A stretch of DNA of 37,042 nt from JAFGTP01 sp964472715 (lineage in GTDB: Bacteria; Fidelibacterota; UBA2242; JAFGTP01). Below are positions 25,401-33,544 of the stretch, piece after piece (positions within the stretch are counted from its first letter, which is position 1; each line of letters begins with the position of its first letter). The notes beneath the pieces are model-generated. The model was given only the letters and a program-made list of their open reading frames with translations. It did not search any database and was not told the origin of the DNA. The stretch lies in assembly GCA_964472715.1 (NCBI GenBank), contig CAYYMT010000027.1, forward strand, positions 1 through 37,042. The letters run 5' to 3'. The position numbers and the translations under genes were made by a program.

Positions 25401-25783
25401 AATAGCCACACAACCAGCCAGGGCGTGGCCGCCGGGCCCGTCTTCATCTTCGGGGCAATAATTATTATAGGGCACCCCCTGTCCCCATTTCGAAGTTATA
25501 AAAGGACCGACCTTATCTTCTGTTTTTTTCTCAAGGGAAGGACGGGGATTTTCAATTGCCTGCCAGTATTCAATTGTGGCATCATTGCTGATCTTATGCT
25601 CAACAATATACTTGATCTCCCGTTTGTAATCCTCCATAAATTTTTGCAGGGAAGGATTAGCCATGTCAAAATCAAACCGGTCGGTTTCCGAGAAACCCAG
25701 CACCGGATAAGCTGCATCATTACCAGAGACGATCACAAAACCGCCACCTTCAAAATTGAATACATAATAGGCCGGATAGCCGT
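22428..25783 (-). CDS. Secreted C10 (streptopain-like) peptidase–beta-helix protein, 5' end in gap
   Basis: About 1118 residues are readable. The frame is open right up to the N gap, so the true start lies inside or beyond it; the ATG at 25736 is internal. It begins with a pro-domain YYVFNFEGGGFVIVSGNDAAYPVLGFS, typical of streptopain. The C10 catalytic domain has WGQGVPYN..CP, nucleophile Cys in GCVAIAMSQIM, and His in GHAFLLNGY followed by FSINWGWSG. A PKD domain (EFGDGDSSHAQNPVHTY), a right-handed beta-helix with many short hydrophobic/Asn turns and an IDIGAVEF end, a second PKD-like domain, cadherin-like repeats and a T9SS tail (QNYPNPFNPSTKINYA, ending KKMLFIK) follow. Fusing a peptidase to a long beta-helix suggests a substrate- or glycan-binding stalk. 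Confidence 0.9.
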
Positions 25784-25883
25784 NNNNNNNNNNNNNNNNN
25801 NNNNNNNNNNNNNNNNNNNNNNNNNNNNNNNNNNNNNNNNNNNNNNNNNNNNNNNNNNNNNNNNNNNNNNNNNNNNNNNNNNN
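25784..25883. other. Assembly gap (100 N)
   Basis: A second run of exactly 100 N, of unknown true size. It removes the signal peptide and start of the C10 peptidase. The sequence just right of it shows no obvious continuation of that reading frame, so the start codon should lie within the missing stretch. Confidence 0.97.
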
Positions 25884-25984
25884 AATGTTTAGCAGTTTTT
25901 TTGTTCCTGCCTACGAGCTTATTTCTGCAAATCCCTATAAAAATAGTCGGGTTTATATTGCAATCACGTCAGAGGTCTATAAAT

Positions 25985-26160
25985 TTGCAAAATAAATATC
26001 CAAAGGCTGATAAAATAAAATCAAGGAACGCGGACTTTTAAAAATCAGGCTTAGACTGACCAGTCCGCAATATGATGTTTATGATATTGTTTGCGGACTG
26101 GAAGTCCGCGTTCCATCTATTCCCAAAGATATACCAAAATAGTGGACATTTATTTTGCAA
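25985..26160. repeat. Nested inverted-repeat element, MITE/REP-like
   Basis: The outer 18-bp terminal inverted repeats (TTGCAAAATAAATATCCA at 25985-26002 and its complement at 26143-26160) differ at one position. Inside them GGAACGCGGACTT (26025-26037) pairs with AAGTCCGCGTTCC (26102-26114). Inside those CCAGTCCGCAA (26060-26070) pairs with TTGCGGACTGG (26091-26101). The GCGGACT-GGA-AGTCCGC motif on the right is itself a small hairpin, as in REP sequences. There is no coding capacity and no clear target-site duplication. Confidence 0.8.
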
Positions 26161-26185
26161 CCCCTATATAAAAATTTGCGACTAT

Positions 26186-26217
26186 AAAAAAGCCGATTGC
26201 CTTCTGACAATCGGCTT
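26186..26217 (-). terminator. Intrinsic terminator of the receptor/PorV operon
   Basis: On the minus strand AAGCCGATTG and CAATCGGCTT form a 10-bp stem with an 8-base loop, followed by TTTTTATAG. It lies 22 bases beyond the stop of the gene ending at 26239, so it probably ends the four-gene unit that starts at 36742. Confidence 0.92.
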
Positions 26218-26238
26218 TTAATATTCTTAAACCATAAT

Positions 26239-28380
26239 TTATTTAATGAATAACATCTTTTTAGTCATGATTCTGTCATCAGTCTGCAATTGATAAAAAT
26301 AGACACCGGAGGAAACTTTCAGTCCCTGGTCATTGGTCGCATTCCAAACCGAGCGATAGACGCCCTGGGTTTTAACGCTGTTGCTCAGGGTTCTCACCAG
26401 TTTTCCATTGATATCATAGATCTTCAGTGAAACCATGCTTTTGTGAGGAATCGCGAATTCAATCTGGGTTACGGGATTGAAGGGATTCGGATAATTCTGG
26501 TTCAGTCTGAATTCAGTTGCCAGCTGATTATCATCATCAACCGCAGTAGTTATATTCAGAATATTGCCAATCAGAGTTTCGAATTCACTGAACTGTTCCG
26601 CCGCGATCACTTCCGGCAGGAAAGCCACATAAAGCGCTTTATAATTATCCGTTACATTTGCAACCGCCATAGACTCATTGCTTTCAGCGCCGGTAAAAAC
26701 AGTCATTGAACTTTCAGCATCATTGGGATAGACATAATCCCCCCAATTGGTGGCGCCCAGAATACTGTATTGTAATGGTCCATAGGTCGTGCCTTCTACA
26801 AAATTACCGGTTAACGGATGGTCCGTCACGCCATTGAATTCAGTATCGGCAATCGATTCTGTCTGGTCATTGGCGGGATCATTGATCACACGGCCGATAC
26901 CAAAATAATCATAGGCAAAATCCCCTTCAGCAAGGGTCACTTCTTCACCATATTCTCCCTTAGTGATATCATTGGCAAAAAACCAGTCGCAATCAAAGAG
27001 CGCGACATCACCGCCATTATCCATGAATTCACCAAACCCATAGAGATCCTCTTCCTGGCCGATGGGTACCACAGTGGTTCCAAAACCGGTCACAAAGACC
27101 ACATCAAAGCCGGCATTGACAACCGAGCGATGTAAGCCGTTTTCTTCTTCCATGATCCAGTAAAGGGTTTTTTCATCATCCAGCACTTCTTTGAAAAGGG
27201 AATCATTACTAAAAGTGCCCTCGCGAATCACAAGAATGCTCTTGCCGGCCGGCGATTCTTTGATAACATATTCATTGTAATTGTCACTGCTCCAATTCGA
27301 TAGTCCGCCATCATCTGTAGCTTTGATTGCGTAAAAGACAGTATCGCCCACGGATGCCGTCAGCGTACCTTCGTATTCATCGCCATTACCGGTGGCGGTC
27401 ATTTCTTCATATTGTACATCGCCATTATCACCGATTTTGTACTGGATCTCAGCGGTAAAGTTTTCACTGTCCAGGTCATAGATATCGGCTCTGATCGTGG
27501 CGGATTCTGAAAAAATATTGGAGAGTTCTGTGGCATTTTCAATGAAGGGCGGGACTGCTTCATACTCTACGACGATTGCCATCATATGGGCAGTATAGAT
27601 TCTGGAATCGCTGTTGCCCCAGTAGTAATAGGTACCGGAAGGCTGTCCCTGGCTCATTAATGTAGACCAGGCTTTAATCGGAAAATCATGGCCACCGGCA
27701 TCCATCATTGTGTAAGGGCCATTGGCGTCATTGATACGATAGCCCACAAAACAATCCAAAGAGTCCCCGGAAAGTCTTGGGTTTACTGCCGGATAGGCGG
27801 TTTCCATATCCAGAATATTATAGGTTGGGTCCCAATATCCATTATCGTCAAACTGCTCTCCCGGAATAATGCCGGTACACTCCAGTGTGGTTGACCAGGG
27901 CAGGATCGGGTCTGAGCCCGGTACCGAATTATCAGGATTATTGAATTCCGGAAAATTATAATAACCACTGCCATCTTCATCATAGAAAATACTGGGTGCC
28001 CAGACCATGAATTCCGCTTCCCCATCTGTTGATGTCTGCAGCATGATCTGTTTGATTTTTCCCGGTGCCAGCAGGTTGAATTCCGAGATTACTGTATCGC
28101 CCTGCATTTGATAATCGCCGAGTCCGGGGTCATAATCACCTTCGCTGGCGGGTATGGAAAAATTGTGTAGGGTATCGATTACCGTAATGTTGGTTTTTTT
28201 ACCCAGTGTAACATTGCCATTTGCAACTGTTCGTAGTTTATGTAAATGACGTCCTGACTTAAAAACCATTTGATTTCCGTCTTTGGAAAGTACTTCGCCC
28301 TTGTTCACTTTTCCGAAATCTTTTCCAAAACAGAATACTACTGCAACAATCAAAAGTATTGTAGCAATTTTTTTCAGCAT
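26239..28380 (-). CDS. Secreted protein with T9SS tail, unknown function
   Basis: This is a 713-residue exported protein. A signal peptide (about 1-19) is followed by a basic/polar N-terminal segment. The next ~250 residues look beta-rich and acidic, with DYDPGLGDYQMQGDT, FMVWAPSIFYDEDGSG and an FPIKAWSTLMSQGQPSG stretch. A bacterial Ig/Fn3-like domain follows (about 290-370, IENATELSNIFSESATIRAD to SDNYNEYVI). Then comes a Rossmann-like region starting GKSILVIREG, containing DVVFVTGFG and GGDVALFDCDWF, reminiscent of the amidotransferase-like/gingipain-type folds. The tail has NQNYPNPFNPVTQIEFA and ends TKKMLFIK, the T9SS signal. No catalytic motif is evident. AGGAGG precedes the ATG. It is the last gene of the probable operon; a 71-base gap separates it from the PorV-like gene. 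Confidence 0.8.
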   Translation of the reverse strand: MLKKIATILLIVAVVFCFGKDFGKVNKGEVLSKDGNQMVFKSGRHLHKLRTVANGNVTLGKKTNITVIDTLHNFSIPASEGDYDPGLGDYQMQGDTVISEFNLLAPGKIKQIMLQTSTDGEAEFMVWAPSIFYDEDGSGYYNFPEFNNPDNSVPGSDPILPWSTTLECTGIIPGEQFDDNGYWDPTYNILDMETAYPAVNPRLSGDSLDCFVGYRINDANGPYTMMDAGGHDFPIKAWSTLMSQGQPSGTYYYWGNSDSRIYTAHMMAIVVEYEAVPPFIENATELSNIFSESATIRADIYDLDSENFTAEIQYKIGDNGDVQYEEMTATGNGDEYEGTLTASVGDTVFYAIKATDDGGLSNWSSDNYNEYVIKESPAGKSILVIREGTFSNDSLFKEVLDDEKTLYWIMEEENGLHRSVVNAGFDVVFVTGFGTTVVPIGQEEDLYGFGEFMDNGGDVALFDCDWFFANDITKGEYGEEVTLAEGDFAYDYFGIGRVINDPANDQTESIADTEFNGVTDHPLTGNFVEGTTYGPLQYSILGATNWGDYVYPNDAESSMTVFTGAESNESMAVANVTDNYKALYVAFLPEVIAAEQFSEFETLIGNILNITTAVDDDNQLATEFRLNQNYPNPFNPVTQIEFAIPHKSMVSLKIYDINGKLVRTLSNSVKTQGVYRSVWNATNDQGLKVSSGVYFYQLQTDDRIMTKKMLFIK

Positions 28381-28451
28381 AAAGCCTCCTCTTTTTTATT
28401 AATCAAAAACACATATTCTAAAAAATAGTCAATAAAATTCATTTTTCTAAA

Positions 28452-29486
28452 TTAAAAACTGATATCCAGTCCAAACCGGTTGATTCCCTGCAGGTATTCA
28501 TGGGCTTCCCAGGCATATTTGACCCACAGGCTGTGACTGCCAAAGTAACCGACATTCAGGCCGGCGCCCAGGGTCAGGGATTTCATTGAGCCATTGACAT
28601 CACGGTAGGAAATATCCGGGTTGAACAACCGTTTCAGGTTGGCATGTCCGGCGGCCAGATAGAGCAGACCGTCATATTTCCAGGTGACGCCCAGCCGGTA
28701 AACCTCTTTCAAATCTTTGATCTGCCAGTTTTCCAGAGACATCCCCACCGTCTGGGTTTCCGACAGCGGATATTCCGTCGAAACAGCATAGGAAAAACTA
28801 AGTGGCAGCGGATAGGTATCCGAAACATATTCATACTTGACATCCTCTTCTTCAAAGGGATTGTCGGTGATGGATTTGGTGTCCTGCAGGCCTTCTCCGG
28901 TATATTGCATATCCGGTCCAAAATTGTGAATGGTAAAAGCAAAACTGAGATTGCCCGGCAGCCCTGTATTATATTTAGCGCCGGCATCGAAAGCAATACC
29001 AAAGGCATTGACTTTATCAATATTCTGGGCAATGCCTTTAAAACTGACACCAACTGAAAATTTATTGGTCATTTGCCGGCCGTAAGCAATGCCGAAATTA
29101 AAGTCATTGGCCGTGTAATAATGACCGGTGCCGTCGGGTTCATCAACCGTGGTTTCCCGAATATCACCGGACAACAAGCCGGTTCCGTGGATGGAAAAGA
29201 CACCCATGGCAGTGGGAATCACCAGGGCGATATTTTCATACTTGATGCCGGAGAAATAATCAGCATGGGAAAAGGTGGCGCTGATATTTTTGATGTCATT
29301 CAGGCCCGCCGGATTCCAGAAAACCACTTCCGGTGATTCGTTCAGGATGGAACTGGCGCCGCCCAGAGCGGTTCCGTAAACACCGGGAAATATTTTCAAA
29401 AACTGGGCGCCGGCGCGTCCCTGGTCTCCGTAAATGGTGGTTGCCATTATCAGAAATAAAAGTAAATATTTAATAAATTTTTTCAT
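28452..29486 (-). CDS. PorV/PorQ-family outer-membrane protein
   Basis: This 344-residue protein has a signal peptide (about 1-20). The start of the mature protein, AGAQFLKIFPGVYGTALGGA followed by VFWNPAGL, is the signature of the PorV/PorQ family: FadL-like 14-strand barrels of type IX secretion that shuttle or anchor cargo proteins at the outer membrane. The rest alternates short aromatic strands (for example SLENWQIKDL and SLWVKYAWEAHEYLQG) and ends in an aromatic residue, as expected for an outer-membrane barrel (FGLDISF). A GAGG site precedes the ATG. It lies 34 bases after the giant exported protein gene and just before a tail-bearing secreted protein, so those two are its likely clients; this is inference. 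Confidence 0.9.
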   Translation of the reverse strand: MKKFIKYLLLFLIMATTIYGDQGRAGAQFLKIFPGVYGTALGGASSILNESPEVVFWNPAGLNDIKNISATFSHADYFSGIKYENIALVIPTAMGVFSIHGTGLLSGDIRETTVDEPDGTGHYYTANDFNFGIAYGRQMTNKFSVGVSFKGIAQNIDKVNAFGIAFDAGAKYNTGLPGNLSFAFTIHNFGPDMQYTGEGLQDTKSITDNPFEEEDVKYEYVSDTYPLPLSFSYAVSTEYPLSETQTVGMSLENWQIKDLKEVYRLGVTWKYDGLLYLAAGHANLKRLFNPDISYRDVNGSMKSLTLGAGLNVGYFGSHSLWVKYAWEAHEYLQGINRFGLDISF

Positions 29487-29520
29487 AAATAAGCCTCTGT
29501 GTTTAAAACCCTTATTTCAA

Positions 29521-32500
29521 TTATGATCCGACCACAATACAGAACTTGCCTGTATAGGTCTTCTTTTTTCCGTCAATTTTTGTTTCCACGTGGTAGATGT
29601 AAAGGCCGCTGGTGACTTTCAGGTTATCAAAATTTCGCAGGTTCCAGCTGAGTGTGCCGTGTTCATCGGCTGTTTCATTAGCCTCCACAATATTGTTCTT
29701 CTTCAAATGTACCACCAGGTCACCGGCCAGATTAAAAATGCGCACATGCACCGGTTCATCGGTACCGGAGGGCAGATGACGGAAATCCAGATGCTGGGTA
29801 AAGCGGTCGGTATCCCAGGCGGCGCGAATGTAATAGGGATTCGGCACCACACGAATATCCTTCAACTGAACATCCTCTTTTTTGGAAAACATATTGGTTG
29901 TGGTCAATTCAAACCGGTCACTGGTTCCCAATGGCCGTGATGTAAAGAGATAGAGCGTGTCCTCTTCCGTCGGCGGGGCCAGGGTATCGCTGATGCCCAG
30001 GTCTTCATCCTCAAAAACCGCGTTAAACTTCAGATCAAAGGCGGTATTGGCAATGCCGGAATCAGCGCGGGCATCCTCATGCAGAACACGGGCAATATTG
30101 TCTTTATTATTGAATTGCCAGTCCACGATGGTGTCGGTGGGTTTGGGAAATTTCGGGTTCCAGGTGCGGCTCTGCAGGTCAAGTGTCCGGTTATAGACTT
30201 TCCAGGGTAGGGTCTGGCTAAAATCCGGGCTCACATTTTTTTTGTAATATTCTTCATAAGCCGAGGCGGTGCCTTCTTCCGGGAAAGTGACAAGATAGTC
30301 GTAAGGTTCCACTTTTTTCGGTGTGATTTGCGGCATAAAGATATTATCCGGATCTGTGGCTAAACTCCAGGCTGTGGAATCCAGGTCCAGCTTCGGTGAT
30401 ACCGGCGCTACCAGAAAACCGTGGCTGAGTGTATCGCCGTTAGTGGCTTCGTTGACTTCGTAAATATAACTGAGATAGGCGGCATTGCCATTAAATTTCA
30501 TAGCGCCGGTTCTCTCCTTAGTCGCCTGGTCTTTCAGAATAATATTAATGCACTGGTAATTGGCTTTTGCACTGAGGTTGCCTGTTAAATTTGTACCGTC
30601 GGCAGACTTCACTGTAATTTTTCCCGTCCCGTAATTAATGGCACCCACCAGATTGCCATTGCCGCGCAGCACGCCCAGACTGTCGTCTTCCAGCACTTCA
30701 TTGCGGGAGCCGCTGAAATCTAGTGTCACACTGCCGGGAAGGATGGTAGAATTGTTCAGTTCAATCACCCAATGGCTGCTGTCCGGCGCATTGCCCACAT
30801 CCTGGTTGTTGATACTTTCCGGCACAATGTCCTTGTCAATGACAATTCCGTAATCAGCAATATCGGAAATATTATTGACCGGGTTATTCTGAAAAAAGCG
30901 GAATTCATAGCTGTGTCCATTGATCAGTTCATAATTACTGATGCCTTTCAGAATCTTTCCGGTGGTGTTCCCGTCGCCGGTATAGACGGCTGTGGACAGG
31001 TTGGGTTTGCCTTCATATTCCAGACCGATATGTTGTGGCATCACACTGGTGATATTCTGATATTTACTGCTTTCCAGGGAAGGAATATTTTTCGTCGGAT
31101 TTCCCTGGTCATAGGAGGTCACCGCGTAATAATAGGTCATGCCATCGGTAAGGTCTTCATCTTTGTAGGAATAGGCAAGTCCGGTCTGATCACCGATATC
31201 ATCGGCTTTATAGGTTTTGATTTCAAAAACATCGCCATCTTCCGGCGCCAGGACCTGCTGGTCTTTTTCCGTTTCCGTAATCACACCGTCATTATCCAAA
31301 TCCTGATATTCACCGTCCTGAATTTTGATATAAATGCCATTGAAATAGATGCGCACGCCGGATACATAGATCGGGCCGTAGGATTTGGCAAACCTGCCGT
31401 CATAAACCGTATACCCGGCGCCTTCACTTAGGGCATCCAGATTATAGGGTAATGATTGTCCTTTCGTCGCGTCATACACCAATACACAGAGTGTATCCAC
31501 CGGTTTTCCATTGATGTCCAGGGTTTTTTCACGAAATTCAATATTGTAGGTGGCTTCCTTAAAAATATCTTCGATGGTATCATAGTCATAGCTGTTTTCG
31601 ATGTCGTCATCGCTAAGTACTTTATCCAGAGTTGCTTCCACATTGGAATTTCCGATCTTGTACTGAATTGACGCGTCATACTGAGTGGAATCATCTTTCA
31701 GGTCATATTCCGCCAGCAATTCCCATTCATTCTGCAATCCCGTGGTACTGCGATAAACACGGTAACCGGCAAAATCTTCCAAACCGGTGTAGGGATCAAT
31801 GGTATTCTCCGGCGAGTCATCCCATGAGAGATAAATAGTATTGTGGGCCGGCTGAGCTGTCAATACCGGGCTGGGTGGCGCTTCCGGGCCAATATATCCG
31901 TTTTCGTATTTTTTTATGGCATCCCGGGTGTTGTTTTTCAGGTCATTCAGTGATTCACCGGCGACAATGGCGATGGTCACATTGATCTCTTCACCGGGTT
32001 GTAATTCTACAAATGGTCCGGAACTGGTCAGCTGACGCACGTCCTGGGCTTCTTCATAAACTTCAAAGGTATCCTGCAGCGCCAATTCAAAATATTTCAA
32101 ATGATCCACTTCGGAATCATCAACATCACCGCCAAAAGCTTCGCTCTTGCCAAGGTCGGAACGGATCCAGGTCTGAAAACCGGACAGTCCGATCTGTTCC
32201 CATTCATCGGATTCATCTTTCAGGCCGTCGCCGTCATTATCAATACCATCATTACCGGTATGAATTTCACCCGCTTCATAATATTTGCGCGGAGTTTCTA
32301 CGAAAACAGCCCCTACATAACCGGCGGATGTGGCCCAGCCCTGTTCTTCCTTATCGGAATCATAGGAGTAGCCAAGATTGAGTTCCCTGTCAAAACCGAT
32401 CATATCATCGGTGGCGTCGCCAATATCATTATCCATAAAATATCCCACAAATACATCGTAAAGCGGGAAATCATTCATATTTTTAATTTTATAATTGATG

Positions 32501-33513
32501 TAAATATAGTCGTCGATGGTCCAGGAATAAGTACGCTGGGTGATGCGAACACCCAGGGGCCGTATATCATAGCCCTGTGACCAGATAAAACTGCCATTCC
32601 GTTCTTCGATATAATCGCCTAAAACGGCATAGGTGTCTTCATCCGAGACAATGTCTCCGCGTATATTTCCGTAGCGGTCTTCACGAAGCGGGTCTAATAA
32701 TATCTGATCAGGATCAAGAAAGGGATTTTTCAGCAATAGTTCATGTCTGCGGCTATTGATGTCCTTATAGTCCAGACGATAGATTGTATCGCGGTCAGAA
32801 TTGTAATAATCCGCTTCCGTGGGCAGGAAAAAAGACCAGGGGTCCTGGTACTCTTCAATATTTTTATTTTTCTGGCCAAAGAGGAACTCGCCCTTATACT
32901 GAGGTTGTTTCTGATCAATGGTGCCACTGATCGACTGATTGGACTGCCATAGCAATGAAACCGTGCTGAGATCAGAATAATAGGAGGCTGTGGAAACCCG
33001 CACATTTTTGATTGCTCTTCTGGTTCGCACAAAATTTCCCTGTTCATCAAATACCGAATCAATCACACCCATTTTTTTGTAGGCCTCTTCGCCAATTCCC
33101 AGATTATCCAGTTCCAGCAATTTATCGTCAGCGGTATCAAAATGGGGTGACCGTCCGCCAACCCAAAGTCCCGCGCCCCAGACATAAAACTGGTTGGTGC
33201 CACGGGGAAATTCGCCGGTACGGCCATTGCCCTGCCCCATTCCTGAAGGGAAGGTACCGTCATATCCGTCCCATCCCGGCGGTGGTTCAAAATATCCGCT
33301 CTGACCGGTATTACTGATAGTGTAATCGGTAAAAAAACCCGCACCGATCCAGGAGAGTTGCCACATGGGAGCGGAACCGGCGGTTGCTTTTTCCAGTCCC
33401 GGCTTGTAGGCCAGGGGGCGCTCCTGTCCCGGTTTGATCCTCGCCATCAATGATGTCATTAACAACAGGACCATGATCAATAGAATAAGTATCTTTATTT
33501 TTGTATTATGCAT
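29521..33513 (-). CDS. Giant exported protein with Fn3 and FlgD-like tail
   Basis: This is a protein of about 1330 residues. A signal peptide (about 1-25, ending LMA) is followed by a region with GAGFFTDYTISNTGQSGYFEPPPGWDGYDG and GAGLWVGG. Long beta-rich segments, a DNDGDGLKDESDE calcium-binding-like loop (about residue 430) and an Fn3 domain (about 545-640, ending GYRVYRSTTG) follow. Another EF-hand-like loop, DLDNDGVITETEKD, lies near 755. A C-terminal FlgD-like domain has DIRVVPNPYY, HVRIFNLAGDLV and SGLYIYHVE, but ends in KFCIVVGS rather than the KMLFIK of the others. It follows the TonB-dependent receptor by 31 bases and precedes a PorV-like gene. I start at the ATG at 33513, which has GGAG 9 bases upstream; an ATG at 33528 is also open. 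Function unknown; surface location is likely. Confidence 0.82.
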   Translation of the reverse strand: MHNTKIKILILLIMVLLLMTSLMARIKPGQERPLAYKPGLEKATAGSAPMWQLSWIGAGFFTDYTISNTGQSGYFEPPPGWDGYDGTFPSGMGQGNGRTGEFPRGTNQFYVWGAGLWVGGRSPHFDTADDKLLELDNLGIGEEAYKKMGVIDSVFDEQGNFVRTRRAIKNVRVSTASYYSDLSTVSLLWQSNQSISGTIDQKQPQYKGEFLFGQKNKNIEEYQDPWSFFLPTEADYYNSDRDTIYRLDYKDINSRRHELLLKNPFLDPDQILLDPLREDRYGNIRGDIVSDEDTYAVLGDYIEERNGSFIWSQGYDIRPLGVRITQRTYSWTIDDYIYINYKIKNMNDFPLYDVFVGYFMDNDIGDATDDMIGFDRELNLGYSYDSDKEEQGWATSAGYVGAVFVETPRKYYEAGEIHTGNDGIDNDGDGLKDESDEWEQIGLSGFQTWIRSDLGKSEAFGGDVDDSEVDHLKYFELALQDTFEVYEEAQDVRQLTSSGPFVELQPGEEINVTIAIVAGESLNDLKNNTRDAIKKYENGYIGPEAPPSPVLTAQPAHNTIYLSWDDSPENTIDPYTGLEDFAGYRVYRSTTGLQNEWELLAEYDLKDDSTQYDASIQYKIGNSNVEATLDKVLSDDDIENSYDYDTIEDIFKEATYNIEFREKTLDINGKPVDTLCVLVYDATKGQSLPYNLDALSEGAGYTVYDGRFAKSYGPIYVSGVRIYFNGIYIKIQDGEYQDLDNDGVITETEKDQQVLAPEDGDVFEIKTYKADDIGDQTGLAYSYKDEDLTDGMTYYYAVTSYDQGNPTKNIPSLESSKYQNITSVMPQHIGLEYEGKPNLSTAVYTGDGNTTGKILKGISNYELINGHSYEFRFFQNNPVNNISDIADYGIVIDKDIVPESINNQDVGNAPDSSHWVIELNNSTILPGSVTLDFSGSRNEVLEDDSLGVLRGNGNLVGAINYGTGKITVKSADGTNLTGNLSAKANYQCINIILKDQATKERTGAMKFNGNAAYLSYIYEVNEATNGDTLSHGFLVAPVSPKLDLDSTAWSLATDPDNIFMPQITPKKVEPYDYLVTFPEEGTASAYEEYYKKNVSPDFSQTLPWKVYNRTLDLQSRTWNPKFPKPTDTIVDWQFNNKDNIARVLHEDARADSGIANTAFDLKFNAVFEDEDLGISDTLAPPTEEDTLYLFTSRPLGTSDRFELTTTNMFSKKEDVQLKDIRVVPNPYYIRAAWDTDRFTQHLDFRHLPSGTDEPVHVRIFNLAGDLVVHLKKNNIVEANETADEHGTLSWNLRNFDNLKVTSGLYIYHVETKIDGKKKTYTGKFCIVVGS

Positions 33514-33544
33514 ATATTCAAACTCCATTTCATTTTATTCCGGA

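Larger units (their letters stand above)
25884..26238. other. Intergenic region with MITE/REP-like element
   Basis: No gene is supported here. The region contains a nested inverted-repeat element (25985-26160) and the terminator of the next gene (26186-26217). The promoter of the C10 peptidase gene must lie here or in the gap. Confidence 0.7.

Noticed and set aside
25251..25892. A 213-codon plus-strand frame near the second gap
   Set aside because: It is antisense to the clearly recognisable C10 peptidase domain and runs into N. Its composition is that of a shadow frame.
26239..28380. A gingipain-type cysteine protease
   Set aside because: The Rossmann-like part has no convincing His-Cys catalytic pair in the expected motifs, so I left the function open.
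30772..31431. A 219-codon hydrophobic plus-strand frame
   Set aside because: It is antisense to the giant exported protein. The Ile/Phe-rich translation is the complement of Asp/Lys/Asn codons, a common shadow effect.
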